From Margaritispora aquatica (lineage: Eukaryota; Ascomycota; Leotiomycetes; Helotiales; Discinellaceae), in the NCBI GenBank assembly GCA_007644065.1, contig VJWN01000016.1, positions 667,207 through 731,206 of the forward strand: a stretch of 64,000 bases of DNA, in the 5' to 3' direction. This document shows, one piece after another, positions 21,011 through 32,163 of this stretch. The notes beneath the pieces were generated by a model. That model worked only from the letters and a program-made list of their open reading frames with translations. It had not been told where the DNA came from and made no database searches. A program made the translations under genes and the position numbers. Every line of letters starts with the position of its first letter. The first letter of the stretch is position 1.

Positions 21011-24000
21011 TTACTCATCCAAGCCAAACATTTTCCTCAATTTGCCGAACTTCTTCTTCTTTCTCCCCTTGCTCGGAGATTCAAGGCCATCGATATGAGC
21101 CAGTCCTGTAGCGGTAAATCTCCGCGTACCAATATCTGGCCTAGCAGTTCCATTGGCGTGTGCACCTGTAACTCCGTCGTCGGTATCAGCTGTGAATGGC
21201 CGTCCATCTTCGCCACCAACGATCTTTGCTGGGACAGCTAGTGGCCATGCATCACTATTGCGTTTTTGAAGTTTCGGCGTGATAGGACGGTCGGCCTTTA
21301 TTGCCGCAAGATCAGATTTTGAGCGCTCAAGGGGAGTGTCACGTCGTGCAGCTGATTCGAGGTCAGATTTCCTCACCTTTGAGTCTTGATTAGGTTTCTT
21401 GCGGCGAAGTATGGACATTATGCTGCCCCGACGGGAGTTGTTGGGTCGAGATGAAGCTGCTGCAGAAACAGGTGTGGGGAGTGGGTGTATAGTCTCACGA
21501 CCAGACCCTGACCTTCTTAAAGAGCCTGCGGCTAGAGTTGATCCCTGGTTTGAGGCAACTGTTTTGCCATTTTGAGGGCGTTTCTTCATCAATTTCAACC
21601 CAGGGGACCCAGGTTTCTCGTCATCACTATCAGGCAAGTCGCTGGACTCTTCATCGTGAGTATCAGCGCGCTTCGAAATGCCGCGGACCGGGGCTGATCT
21701 CATCGTTTTTGGCATTGCACTTGGCTTGGATGCCGGCTCGTCTTCATCGCTAGAATCAAATCGACTTCTGAATGAAGGTCGTTCCTCATCCTCATCACTC
21801 GAATCAGCAAATCGGCTGGAGCGGGGTCCGTTAGATTTGATTTTCGTTGCTTTCGAGCCTTTGGAACTGCCAAAGCCTCCCATTCGAGAAGAGTTGTTTG
21901 TTCGAAGAGATGGAGTTGTGTCAAAAGAGCTACGCATTGAAGCTCTCATATGAGTCTGCGAATTGACAGATGAAGGGCCATTATTGGCGCTGAATGGTCG
22001 TCGGAACGAAGAGCCTGTAGGAGAAAGGGAACGGAGACTGAATCTGCTCGACTGTAATGGTGACTGAGCACGTGTGTCTTGTTCATTTGAGGCTCGCATT
22101 GATCGTCTGAAATTCGGCACATCACTAGATGCACGCGTCCGCTTGAAGCTACTATCGCTATCACCCGAGCCTCTTCGACGGAGTACTGGTGCCGGTGCAG
22201 GTGCAGCGATATCCTTCTTGGCAACTGATGGAGCAAGCTTTGCACTGGCCATGGATAATGCTTTGACGTGCTTGCTTACTTCTGCAGGATCGGCCCTGAT
22301 CTCATGAGGAGGGAGAGAAACTGGTCGCTGCTTTTTCTGTAAAGAGGTCTTTGGCTCTGGAACGTCCGATCTCAATGAGTTCCGCATTGAACCGTCACCT
22401 CTCATCGACTTCCGTATGTGAGTAGCATCGTTGGTTGTGCTAGCAGGCTCAGAACGCATTGAAGTCCTCATTGGGGGCGCATGGCCATTCGGACCAGCTT
22501 TGGCACCTGGCTGAATCATATATGTCCTGTCCGAATTGACTACTTGGTGAGATGGGGGCTGCAAAGAAACGGTTGGTGGTGGTGGCAAAGAAACGACCTT
22601 CTTTTTCTTCTTTGGCTTGGGAGTTGGCTTGACTTCGACCTCAGTATCAGATCCATCACTCTCCTGTCTAGCTTCAAGTTCTAGCTGGCGCTTTCGATCG
22701 GCTGATAGAGTGCTCCAATACGACTGCACCTTGTCCCACCCTTCATTTATGTCTGGTTCGCTAGTTTTTCGTGATAGTTGACTTTGTCGGTAAGCTTTTT
22801 CCTTCATGTTTTTCGCTGTTGGACTATCCTGGGTTGCGGGACTTATGAGACTAGGACTGGGGGCTTCAATAATTGGGCTTTCAACCATTGCATCAAGAGA
22901 CATGAACCCATCACCTTCTACATCGGAGAAATCCTCAGCTGCGTCACTATAAATACTGGAATCTGATTCGTCTGTCTCTTCCATAATAGGTGCTGTTAGT
23001 GGAGATAGTGTAGGAGCTGCAACATCCGCTGTGGGAATGATGATTGGCACAATGGTTCGAGGTGTCTCGACAACACTGACAGTTGATGGCGTAGCATCGA
23101 CTGGCTTTACAATAACTTCATCTTTTTCCTGAAAGCTGGAATCGTCGGAGCTTCCCCATCCACCAGGCATATCGAGCCATTCCTTCTTTTCAACAGTACG
23201 CTCTACGGTGGGTGTGGCCGCAAGAACAGCAATTCTGGGAACACTTCCATTTGCCACTTGCTCGGACTTCTCATCGACTGGTGTATCGAGATCTTGGATT
23301 GGACTCGTTAGTGCTTGATATGTCTCCGCGTTGGCACCATCTGGGCCACGCTTGACGCTGTTCGCTCGACTAATTCCCAGATCTGACTTGGTATTCTCTG
23401 TATCGTAAAGACTAGTATCACTGTCAGAGTGGTATCCGTTGCCCTCGACTGAAGTAACCTGCGGTGGTAGAGGTTCTCGGGACTTGGAAATGTTTGCTTC
23501 ATTCTTGGACGTGGCATCCTGGGAAAAGATCGCACCAATGATATGATCATTTGATTGTCCGACAGGACCCTTTGGATAATCGACAGCGTCTCCTCTAGGC
23601 GACGTAAGGGGAGGGGGTGAGGGCAAAGATAACGTCAACTCTGGAGTATCGGAAGATTCTAATGGCTTGACCAGAGGACGTTCCTCAGTCATTTCTCGAG
23701 GCTGTTTTCTCTCTCGAACACTGCCAAAAGATGGTAAAGCAGGCCGTGGCTTCATAATCTCATCGTCATCAGATACACTTGTCTCCTTCTTTCTACCCCG
23801 TCCAATGCTGTACCAAGGCCGCTTGGTTTGCGGACTGTTGACCACAGGTGGGTCTGTCACCACAGGAGAAGCAGCCTGACCGACGACAATATGTCCCTCG
23901 TCGAAGCTAACCCGATTCCCACGTTTCTTTGGTACATTCAGCTCCTCGGAAGCAATAGATGTCTCGCTATCTTGAATACCACCACCTGGCACAAACCCTC

Positions 24001-25570
24001 CATCTATGGGAGAAGGTCCTCGGGGAGAATTGAAGGACTGTTTCAAAGCAGACTTTCGAGGTGAGATTGAGCGAGCTGGTGGTTGATGCTTGACTGTCAA
24101 GCTCTCCGGGTTGTTTGCGAAATGGGTTGTTCGTGCAGGGCTAACTGATTGAACTCTCCCACCTCGAATACTATTTCGTGCTCCGAGAGCAATACTATCC
24201 TTGGCCGAATCAAGATCAGGTGGTGGCTGGCTAACAGATCTCGTATGCTGGAGCTCTTGAGCGTAAGCAGCAGAGGAAGCAGCCTGACCCCGCCCATGGC
24301 CTCTACTAGCAGACGAACGAGGCAGAGGGGACGGCGATATATTTCGATCACTCTCTGGGCTCGTCTCTGCCATCAGATTCCCATTTTGAGTCTTTAACCG
24401 TGTTGGTGTGTCGTCTTCTTGCTCCTCTCTCTCTTTATCCTCCCTTACAACGGATGGCTTCTTTGCCAACTGGCCAGCACGGGTATGGAAAACATGTTGC
24501 GTTGGGGCAGCATCACTATCGGTATCAGATGAATTCGGAATATATGATCCCTGATCGCTTTCTGAATCGCTTGTGATAACCTTCTTCTTCTTTCCGCGTG
24601 TCGGAGGCTGTAAAGTCGGGGCAGTTACTGGTTCCGGCACAGGCTCTTGTACAGGCACTACAGCAGGTAACTCAATAGGTGGTGCTGGGGTTTTGGCCGC
24701 CTCCTCCATCGCATCGATGGCAGTGCCTCTGGGCCTGCCTCCAGCGGATCCTTCCGCTAGATGCCTCCCAGCAGCGATAGGAGCTTTCTTCTTTTGCCTG
24801 ACCGGTTTGTTTGCAGCATCTTGAATGCTCTGTTCAATGGCTAGCAGTTGAGCCTCGGGAAGAAAGCTTCGGGTGTTCGGATCGTAGACAAGATTCTGGT
24901 TAGCAGGAGACACGATTCTTGTGTTATTTGGCCTTTGAGGAGAGGGAGATGTTAGCCGGTTATGTCCTATTGGAGACGTAGGTCTTGACCCGGTAGGCAA
25001 GGAAAAGTTGACGGACCCTCTATTCGCTGGTCTCTCTACACCAGTTAGCTCTTGCACGCTGGATAAGCCTGATGTCCTCTGCCCGGGCCGCCGGGGGGAT
25101 TGGGTTGGTCCAGCTGGTCCTAAACTCGACCCTCGTCCGTTGGCATGATTTGGTGGTGGTGATGCAATGCGCATTTCTGGGGCCTCCAAACTTGCTGCTC
25201 TTCGTTGCGACTTGGCCGACACGCCTGACTTGATCTGCTTGGGAATGGCAGGAACTGGAGGAGCATTAGGCGCACTCGGAACAGGACCAGATTCTCTGCT
25301 TGGTGATGGATCTCGAAAAGTGCGCTCGCTCATTGAGCCAGAGCTTCCTCGCCGTACCAATTGCGATCCTGGTTGACCACGTCCCGCTCCCGATCCAGAA
25401 CTTCCAGCTGAGGAGGTTGAGCCAGCCCTCTTTATCGTCCTTTTTGTTTGCACATCTGCGACGGAGGTAGGAGTCGTGGGTCGGGACCTTAGAGCGGCAG
25501 CGGCAGCAGCACTCGAGAGAGAAACGTTGGAAGCCTGACTCCGCAGGAAGGCCTGGGAAGCGGCAGTCAT
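21011..25570 (-). CDS. large Ser/Pro-rich intrinsically disordered protein (1519 aa)
   Basis: One uninterrupted frame of 1519 codons, a length that cannot be chance. Composition is S/P/T/R/D-rich throughout with no globular domain I can recognise. The N-terminus has an alanine run inside a short ordered-looking motif (SSAAAAAALRSRPTTPT). SSDEDE-type acidic clusters occur twice (about 1270-1300). There are several RRxS/RxxS sites typical of basophilic kinases (for example RRGS). The C-terminus ends in a Lys-rich segment and KFGKLRKMFGLDE, a basic amphipathic end that could bind membrane or another protein. I recall similar Ser/Pro-rich proteins in Pezizomycotina but cannot name a function. A scaffold or cortex role would be speculation. 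Confidence 0.8.
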   Translation of the reverse strand: MTAASQAFLRSQASNVSLSSAAAAAALRSRPTTPTSVADVQTKRTIKRAGSTSSAGSSGSGAGRGQPGSQLVRRGSSGSMSERTFRDPSPSRESGPVPSAPNAPPVPAIPKQIKSGVSAKSQRRAASLEAPEMRIASPPPNHANGRGSSLGPAGPTQSPRRPGQRTSGLSSVQELTGVERPANRGSVNFSLPTGSRPTSPIGHNRLTSPSPQRPNNTRIVSPANQNLVYDPNTRSFLPEAQLLAIEQSIQDAANKPVRQKKKAPIAAGRHLAEGSAGGRPRGTAIDAMEEAAKTPAPPIELPAVVPVQEPVPEPVTAPTLQPPTRGKKKKVITSDSESDQGSYIPNSSDTDSDAAPTQHVFHTRAGQLAKKPSVVREDKEREEQEDDTPTRLKTQNGNLMAETSPESDRNISPSPLPRSSASRGHGRGQAASSAAYAQELQHTRSVSQPPPDLDSAKDSIALGARNSIRGGRVQSVSPARTTHFANNPESLTVKHQPPARSISPRKSALKQSFNSPRGPSPIDGGFVPGGGIQDSETSIASEELNVPKKRGNRVSFDEGHIVVGQAASPVVTDPPVVNSPQTKRPWYSIGRGRKKETSVSDDDEIMKPRPALPSFGSVRERKQPREMTEERPLVKPLESSDTPELTLSLPSPPPLTSPRGDAVDYPKGPVGQSNDHIIGAIFSQDATSKNEANISKSREPLPPQVTSVEGNGYHSDSDTSLYDTENTKSDLGISRANSVKRGPDGANAETYQALTSPIQDLDTPVDEKSEQVANGSVPRIAVLAATPTVERTVEKKEWLDMPGGWGSSDDSSFQEKDEVIVKPVDATPSTVSVVETPRTIVPIIIPTADVAAPTLSPLTAPIMEETDESDSSIYSDAAEDFSDVEGDGFMSLDAMVESPIIEAPSPSLISPATQDSPTAKNMKEKAYRQSQLSRKTSEPDINEGWDKVQSYWSTLSADRKRQLELEARQESDGSDTEVEVKPTPKPKKKKKVVSLPPPPTVSLQPPSHQVVNSDRTYMIQPGAKAGPNGHAPPMRTSMRSEPASTTNDATHIRKSMRGDGSMRNSLRSDVPEPKTSLQKKQRPVSLPPHEIRADPAEVSKHVKALSMASAKLAPSVAKKDIAAPAPAPVLRRRGSGDSDSSFKRTRASSDVPNFRRSMRASNEQDTRAQSPLQSSRFSLRSLSPTGSSFRRPFSANNGPSSVNSQTHMRASMRSSFDTTPSLRTNNSSRMGGFGSSKGSKATKIKSNGPRSSRFADSSDEDEERPSFRSRFDSSDEDEPASKPSAMPKTMRSAPVRGISKRADTHDEESSDLPDSDDEKPGSPGLKLMKKRPQNGKTVASNQGSTLAAGSLRRSGSGRETIHPLPTPVSAAASSRPNNSRRGSIMSILRRKKPNQDSKVRKSDLESAARRDTPLERSKSDLAAIKADRPITPKLQKRNSDAWPLAVPAKIVGGEDGRPFTADTDDGVTGAHANGTARPDIGTRRFTATGLAHIDGLESPSKGRKKKKFGKLRKMFGLDE

Positions 25571-27675
25571 CGCAGAGGCACTGACATTGGATCCATTCTG
25601 GGGCTATGATATCTCATCAGCTTCAGTTGCGAGTGTCGCGTTTCAACAGGTCGCCAAAGAAAGAGCTCGGATGTGAGGAATATCGTGTGCGAGACAGTAC
25701 GATTGCAGATGTCGCAAGATTGATCAACAATATGGAAAAAGAGCAACCAAAACATACCGGATTCGAAGCGGCTCTTCGCCTTCTATTCCCGAACATTGTC
25801 GACTCAACCTCTGCCAACTCGGGGCTGATGAGGATGTTATCGCATTGGAGATACCAATGTTTGAAAGGAAGATCACAGCTCTGAAAGGCTGTCTGCTCAG
25901 CGATGTTGATATGACGATGGGCTGTCGGGGGCTTGCTCAAATTACTGGCCGAAGAGGCGAGGATTGCTGGCAAGGGTTGACCAGTCCTGGCTCGATCTGT
26001 CTTGGCTTGAACTTAGGTGTTTAATCTATTGTTTATGAATTTAATCAACAATAATATATCCTCCAGTTTTTGCAAATGTTAAGGCCAGGAGATGACAAAG
26101 GATGGATGTTTAGGGGAGGTCGGACCAGTTGGCGGCATCAATAGTAGGGTAGGTGAAATTTGATGATATTATTGACTGCTTTACTTACTTGCTCTGGATC
26201 TTGCTTGAGCTTCGACCAAGAACTAATTGAGCTAAACTTGAGCTAACTGGCCCCAAAGGTTCGAATTTTATCCACTTGGACCACTAAGACAGACACCAAT
26301 GGTCTGGTTCAATTCTGGACAAGTGTGCTTCAAGTGCCGATGCCCTGTTTGATGGGATGGAAGTTCCGACTGTGGCCGGCAGCATCTATCTAGGACGTAG
26401 GTGTATTTGCATCACCAGTCAACATGCAACGGTCCCAAGACAAGCTCTTTTCATCCTGAAGTCTCAATGTGGATGGGCTAGGGAAGCGTGGATCTAGTAC
26501 CCTCCATAGAGGGGCAGAAAGAGAGACACACCAGTTGTTTGGGGTGCATGCTCCGTCTGCAGATATATGCAGGTGGATACGGCACTGTGAATTTCTAACC
26601 TATCAAAATATCTCTGGATTCCACGACACCAGCTGAAATCTTCAAGTAAAACAGACATACCTTTCCCTCGCCAAACAATATCAGGTGTTTTCTCTACGAT
26701 CCCTCCATAGAAGAATGAGCATTGGAAGGCTTCGGCGGGACGGGGGAGAATATCCAGGGCAAGCTGAAAGAATATGCATAGGTGCATAGGTAGGATGTCC
26801 TAGTAACCGGATTTTCGAACCTTCTTGCAGGCCACTTGCATGCCATAACCAGACCATAACCAGGCCATGGAAAAGTGAAAAGTCTCGATTTGAACGCCTT
26901 GCATAAAACATCATGGTTCGAATATTTACTTTTACCGGGTCTAAGGTACCTAAGGTGCTCGACAAATGGCATTCCTTGCGGTTTGGAATTGAATGGGGGG
27001 AATATGGAATCTGGCATATGGAGTACGGGAGATTGGAAAATGACGTCATAGTTCCCACTGCTGTGACTTTTTGCTTTTACTTTTGGAACGCATCAGACAT
27101 CAGACATCAGACATCAGACATCCATCTGTGCACATCCGAGGGACGACTGGAGAATAGAAAATGGAGAATGGAGATGAGAGACACTGGGAGACACTGGGAG
27201 ACACATGGATAAGAAAAAAACTTCTGAAACAATAATTCCGACGATGATAGTGATGACGACGACTTCAATTCTAACGACTCGAATAACCACAGAAGAATGA
27301 ATAAGACCATAGCAGTGGTAACAGTAACATTAACAATAGCAGCAGGTCATCACTCGAGTCTTTGATCTTACCTAGATGCACAATCTTCTCACAGATACAT
27401 CAACAATTGTACTCAGAAGCCAATGTTACAAGTACGAGTAGCGCAACCCAATTTGGTTGTATCATTCCAATTGCCGGCATTTTTGGTCGATCTGTTAACA
27501 AATAGGTACTGTACCAACACGATCCCGCCATTAGTTCACAGATACACAGATGAGGTAAAAGCCTGCAACCATTGTATTCAAAATCAAGAATCTGAACGTC
27601 AACTAACAACCATCATATCCTCGCTTTTGCTATACAATCATAACTTCTGCGAATTAACATCAAGCGATAATCAAT
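25571..27675. other. intergenic, divergent promoters, 2.1 kb
   Basis: Between the disordered-protein gene (minus) and the hydrolase gene (plus), so it should carry both promoters and long leaders. It holds a short ATCAGAC tandem repeat (27091-27122) and a GAGACACTGG doublet near 27178-27200. No supported gene. Confidence 0.45.
27091..27122. repeat. 7-bp tandem repeat (ATCAGAC), about 4.5 units
   Basis: ATCAGAC is repeated four times without interruption, plus a partial unit, in the region upstream of the hydrolase gene. A microsatellite-type tract. Confidence 0.8.
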
Positions 27676-28900
27676 ATGCAAAGAACAGATACGTTCCAGC
27701 TTCTCCCTCTACCTGCGAGCATCACCGAAACCTACCTCCAATCCCATGATTTGAACTACCACTTATTGACAGCTGGCGATCGTTCGAATGCATTAATACT
27801 CTGTCTACATGGCTTCCCCGAGCTTGCTTTCTCATGGCGCAAGATCATGCCCGCCATTGCTGAGGAAGGATATTTTGTTGTTGCGTATGATCAGAGAGGA
27901 TATGGTCGGACCAAAGGCTGGGATACAGGACAATTCTCCGACGTCGACTTGCATACCTTCACGTTCACCAGGCTAGTGCGTGATGCTGTCATCTTGGTGA
28001 ACGCCCTAGGATACAAAGAAGTAGCGTGTGTAATAGGCCATGATTTTGGCGGACTGGCTGTATCGATGTGTGCGTTGATGAGGCCGGATGTCTTCAAATC
28101 GTATGGATTCCTCAACCCATTCGTTCACCATCTGACAATTTCGTAGAGTGATAATCATGTCTCATCCATTTAAGGGATCACCCTTACTGCCATTTAACAC
28201 ATTTACGACTCCTGCGAACCCGTCGAGAGGGAAAGATGTGCACAAAGCGCTAGCAGATTTGCCAGAGCCTCGCAAATACTACAAGTTATATTATTCCACA
28301 CTCCCGGCTGCTTTCGATATGGATCAACCGAAGCAAAGTTTGCACACTTTCTTGCGTGGCTACTTCCACCTCAAAAGTGCAGACTGGAAGGGCAATGACC
28401 CTAAGCCTTTGGAGGGCTTAGAAGCGGAGGAATTAGCAAAAATGCCATATTATTATATCATGCCTCTACATTCGTCAATGCCTGAAGCTGTTGCAATCTC
28501 AATGGCAAACGAGGACCCTGATACTGTTTCTACATTAAGTTCACGTTGGCTGACTGACGATGATTTGGCCGTCTACGTCGACGAGTTCGGACGTAATGGG
28601 TTTCAAGGAGGGCTGAATTGGTACCGAGTTGCGACTAGCCCCGAGTACATGAAAGATGTGGAACTTTTTGCTGGACGGAAGATTGATGTCCCTTCTCTCT
28701 TCATATCTGGGAGCAAAGACTGGGGAGCATATCAGGAACCTGGGGTCATTGAAAAGATGGCTGAGGTCTGCAGTCAATTCAAGGGCGTTGAAATTATTGA
28801 TAGCGCTGGGCATTGGGTTCAGCAAGAACAGCCAGAAAAAGTTATTTACCTGGTGAAGAAGTTCTTGAAGGAATTCAAGATTACTGGGAGGACGTGCTAA
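27676..28900 (+). CDS. epoxide-hydrolase-like alpha/beta hydrolase (392 aa)
   Basis: Two exons, 27676-28100 and 28147-28900, separated by a 46-nt intron (GTATGG...CGTAG). The join gives FKSVIIMSHPFKG and a 392-residue frame. Motifs in family order: HGFPE at 45-49 (oxyanion hole), GHDFGG with nucleophile Asp123, a cap region containing a MPYYYIMP tyrosine cluster, SGSKDWG with a candidate acid Asp about 333, and AGHW with His about 364. This is the Asp-Asp-His arrangement of soluble epoxide hydrolases, which open epoxides to diols. The nucleophile is Asp rather than Ser, which argues against an esterase. No signal peptide is visible, so it is probably cytosolic. The substrate is unknown and no biosynthetic genes lie next to it. 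Confidence 0.88.
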
Positions 28901-30738
28901 TCACTTCTCAATCTACTTTCATAGCTGGTTCACATGTACTATCCTTTATTGTCCGGAACAAACATCTACAAAACGCTGCCCGCGTTACTAGCCTCTGGAA
29001 AAGGTTTAGCTTGTATTGTGTCACAGTGTATGTTACAACTTGGTATGCCGATACTCAAATTCTAATGCTGCCTTACAATGCTTTCTACCATATTTGTAGG
29101 CTCGCACAATGACGAGTGCGAGTACGAATGAGATATCGTATAGAAACTCTAAATCTAAAATGCAATCTGAGGGCCTCGATCGACCAGCCCACAGTTCAAT
29201 GGACCGACTTGAGTCTCATGAGCCAATCAAGAGGGCTTTGGAGTGGATTTGATGTGCTGAGTTCAATTTGAGGTCAGTCTGATCTTTCACATCACCGAAA
29301 TACATGGAAGGCGTGTAGCTGACTGAGTCACCAAAGGGAATACGAATAAGACCATTCATTGACCTCCATCCCCTACGCAGCAAAGACACCTTCAAACACT
29401 CATGAATGCGATACATATCACTAGATGTTCAAGATAGAATCAGAGGAAAGAAAAGCCACTCTTCCTGAGTAGCCCTCAACTGCAACATCATGTAAACTCA
29501 CGATGTCAAGAAACGGATGCAATACTTGCAAGTGAAACCCCCATTTATCCTACCGGTTAGTCAGTAAGGTCAATCTTAGCCAACCCATCACGTTCTTCAT
29601 TCTGAATTATTATCATCCCTTTGCAGCAGTTTCAATCCTGGGACTGACTTAACAGGGTGAGGCGGGTGAAATGCGACAAAGCAGAGTCAGGCTACATGCG
29701 GTCTTTGAAGTTTGGGAGAGAGTGCGATGGCTACAACAATAAAAGGATTACGCTGCTGTTATCAAGTCCAGCAAACAGGGCGGCGAAACACGAAAGATAG
29801 CTAGCACCTGTAATTGTTCGGAAACAGCATCAATCATCCCATCGATATCAGATACCAAGTGTATCGATCTTCGCTGAAGAGAGCGAAGTAAGGTAGTTCC
29901 GGACTTTTCGGAACGAGACTATCGGTGCTTTGAATGGTGGGTTTGATAGTCAATTGTGGAATCACATTACACTTCAAGCTTGTCATGACGAGCCCGCATT
30001 CTGCAATGTGTCTTGGCTATATCTGCGCTTGATCAAGCTTACAAAGCCAAGAGTAATATATCCTTCTATCATACATCCGATTTCCATCATCAGTACGTTC
30101 TCTGGCTGATCCCCAGGATTTTAGATTGCTCTTGCTGATACCAATGTCAGATACGCACAGGAACGAGGTAGCAAAATCTTGAAAGCCCTACGTCAAGTCG
30201 CCGTCCAACATAAAATTTTTTTGAGGGTTTCGCTCCTTGCCTCAACCCTCATATCATTAAGGATGATATAGTGATCGCATACTGCCGACTAGATATCCAC
30301 CTGATGTCGTGGAGTTAGTACTGCCTTTCTTTTTCTTAGTCAGTTGTGGGCTGAAGCGTCTGCCGATATAGTCGAAGTGTTGTTATCCAGACCCAAACAC
30401 GGAAGCATTATTCCTTGAGCTCTGGCTACAGGACTGTCAGAATTACTTATCTTTACTTACCATGTCTAGTGCATGGCTGCCAGATCAAACATACATTGCT
30501 CTCTTACACTATATCTGAGCCATTACCCCTTCTAAGATCGTTTGGCAGTCTCATTGAAGCTAAATATCATTTTGACCATGTGGCTAATAGAGTATTTCAA
30601 TATCTAGCAACCGTTCGCATTGCAAAGAGTGAAACAGATGCCGGCTTTTAACCTTATGTCCAAGAAGAGAAAGCTTCCGAAAACCCGGTGGAGGAATTGG
30701 GTGTATGAATTACTGCTTTCAAGACCTTGTTCGGGTAC

Positions 30739-31052
30739 GATTAAAATGGCGACTATTATAGCATAACTCGCATAACTCTTCGCCTTCATAATCCAGCCAC
30801 AACCTACAACGAGTAACAGTATTTCTAGTTATAAATAGCGGTTACTTGACTCCGGCTTAGGCTATTCCCAATTAGGTATAGCTGGTACGGGTTGTGGCTG
30901 GATCACAGTGCGGGAGAGTTATACGAGTTATGCTGCATTGAGACTTCGGCAAGTCGTTTAAGTCAGAACGTCGCCTGACTGTTAAGTGGTTTAATACTTT
31001 ACTTTATCTACCCGCTTCTGCATATACAGTACATAGTTACCATTTTAATCGT
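30739..31052. mobile_element. nested inverted-repeat element, MITE-like
   Basis: Outer arms 30739-30756 and 31035-31052 match as an inverted repeat (CGATTAAAATGG core, about 16 of 18). Inner arms 30761-30804 and 30890-30933 match as an inverted repeat of about 44 bp with ends GCATAACTCG and ATCCAGCCACAACC. Each inner arm carries a tandem CATAACTCG/CATAACTCT pair. There is no coding capacity inside. The size (about 0.3 kb) and structure suit a non-autonomous DNA element or a hairpin-forming relic. Target-site duplications were not identified. Confidence 0.55.
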
Positions 31053-31367
31053 TATCACTTTGTTACCCCTCTTTTTCTTTTTCTAAAGGCAATGGATTTT
31101 CCAAAAAAGAGGCGTGGGGGGACAAGCTATGTATGCAGGCTTGTATTACAGTAGCTACATCAGTTTCAGTACTGGTCTTGATACTTTGGAAACCTGCCAC
31201 GAACACGAGCCTGACTGGTCACATTTTGTTGGAATTATACACTTGATATGTATGACAGCTTGGAATTTGATACAAGTATAAACCCGAATGAATTATTCAT
31301 GGCGTTATTAGCGGACTATCACAAGGGATTTACCAGCCTTGGCGATAGCAGCAGCTGTATAAAAGTA

Positions 31368-31628
31368 TCACTTCACTATAAGACATTTGCTAGATTGGTT
31401 ACACCACAGCTGGTGTCCGAGTTCTAGCGCTTCATCTGTCTTAGCACCCATACCATGCTGGTAGTACTGTATGTTTATCACATACATGGGCAGTAGTTTC
31501 ATTGGGCCATGCATAAGATCTGCTCTCGTCGATCTCGCCAGTCGTAACGCCACTAAAAAGCAACGAAAAATGAAAGAATACTCCTCGTAGCTTGGGTACC
31601 ACCAGCCTGCTTTCTCCCAATCAATCAA
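31368..31628 (-). pseudogene. phosphotransferase (APH)-like C-terminal relic
   Basis: An 86-codon frame begins IDWEKAGWWYPSYEEYSF, resembling the IIDWE-x-AG-x-x-P-x-YWEY block after the metal-binding loop of fungal APH-family kinases. The HxDxxxxN catalytic loop that should precede it is absent upstream, where the sequence is AT-rich and non-coding. The fragment is therefore probably the degraded end of a dead gene. The assignment rests on one motif only. Confidence 0.35.
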
Positions 31629-32163
31629 TCAGAGCAACCTTGAAGTGCCCCCTGGCCAAGTCTGGTTTGTGTATATACTATATAGTGTACTTATACCTTT
31701 TTAGGTTGGAGATCCGAATAGGAGAACGCTGGGCTAAAGAACGGAAGTGAGCACTTTTGCATTGGTTTTGGCATACGCTGGGTAGGTCGTCGCGCTTGAC
31801 ATTCGGTAACAGCATCATTTTGTTGTCATTTGTGCTGGTCAATGTATCGAACCAATTACATTAATTTATGGATCAATACTATAGGTTTGAGTATTTCGGG
31901 GGATCCGGTGAAAGAGAGATCTGCAATGCAGCTAGTAACGAGTTACCGCTTGTTAAATGTCTAACAACTTCCTCTAATCCGATTGCTACATACATAGATT
32001 TAGCGCTTCTACGTCTTCTTTTCCGCAGATCGTAAAGCGCTCAGAACTTCTACTTAAGAGAGCATTGTTGCCCACCACTGCCATCAACGATCCCCCTCAG
32101 CTTACAAACAAAATCCGATATCGAACTTCACTCATCTAAATTCATACAAGAGTATAGCAAAAC

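Larger units (their letters stand above)
28901..32163. other. gene-poor intergenic stretch, 3.3 kb
   Basis: No intact gene was seen. It holds a nested inverted repeat (30739-31052) and a kinase-like coding relic (31368-31628). A 66-codon minus frame at 29216-29416 has no motif. The distal part should contain the promoter of the CBM14 gene. Confidence 0.5.
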
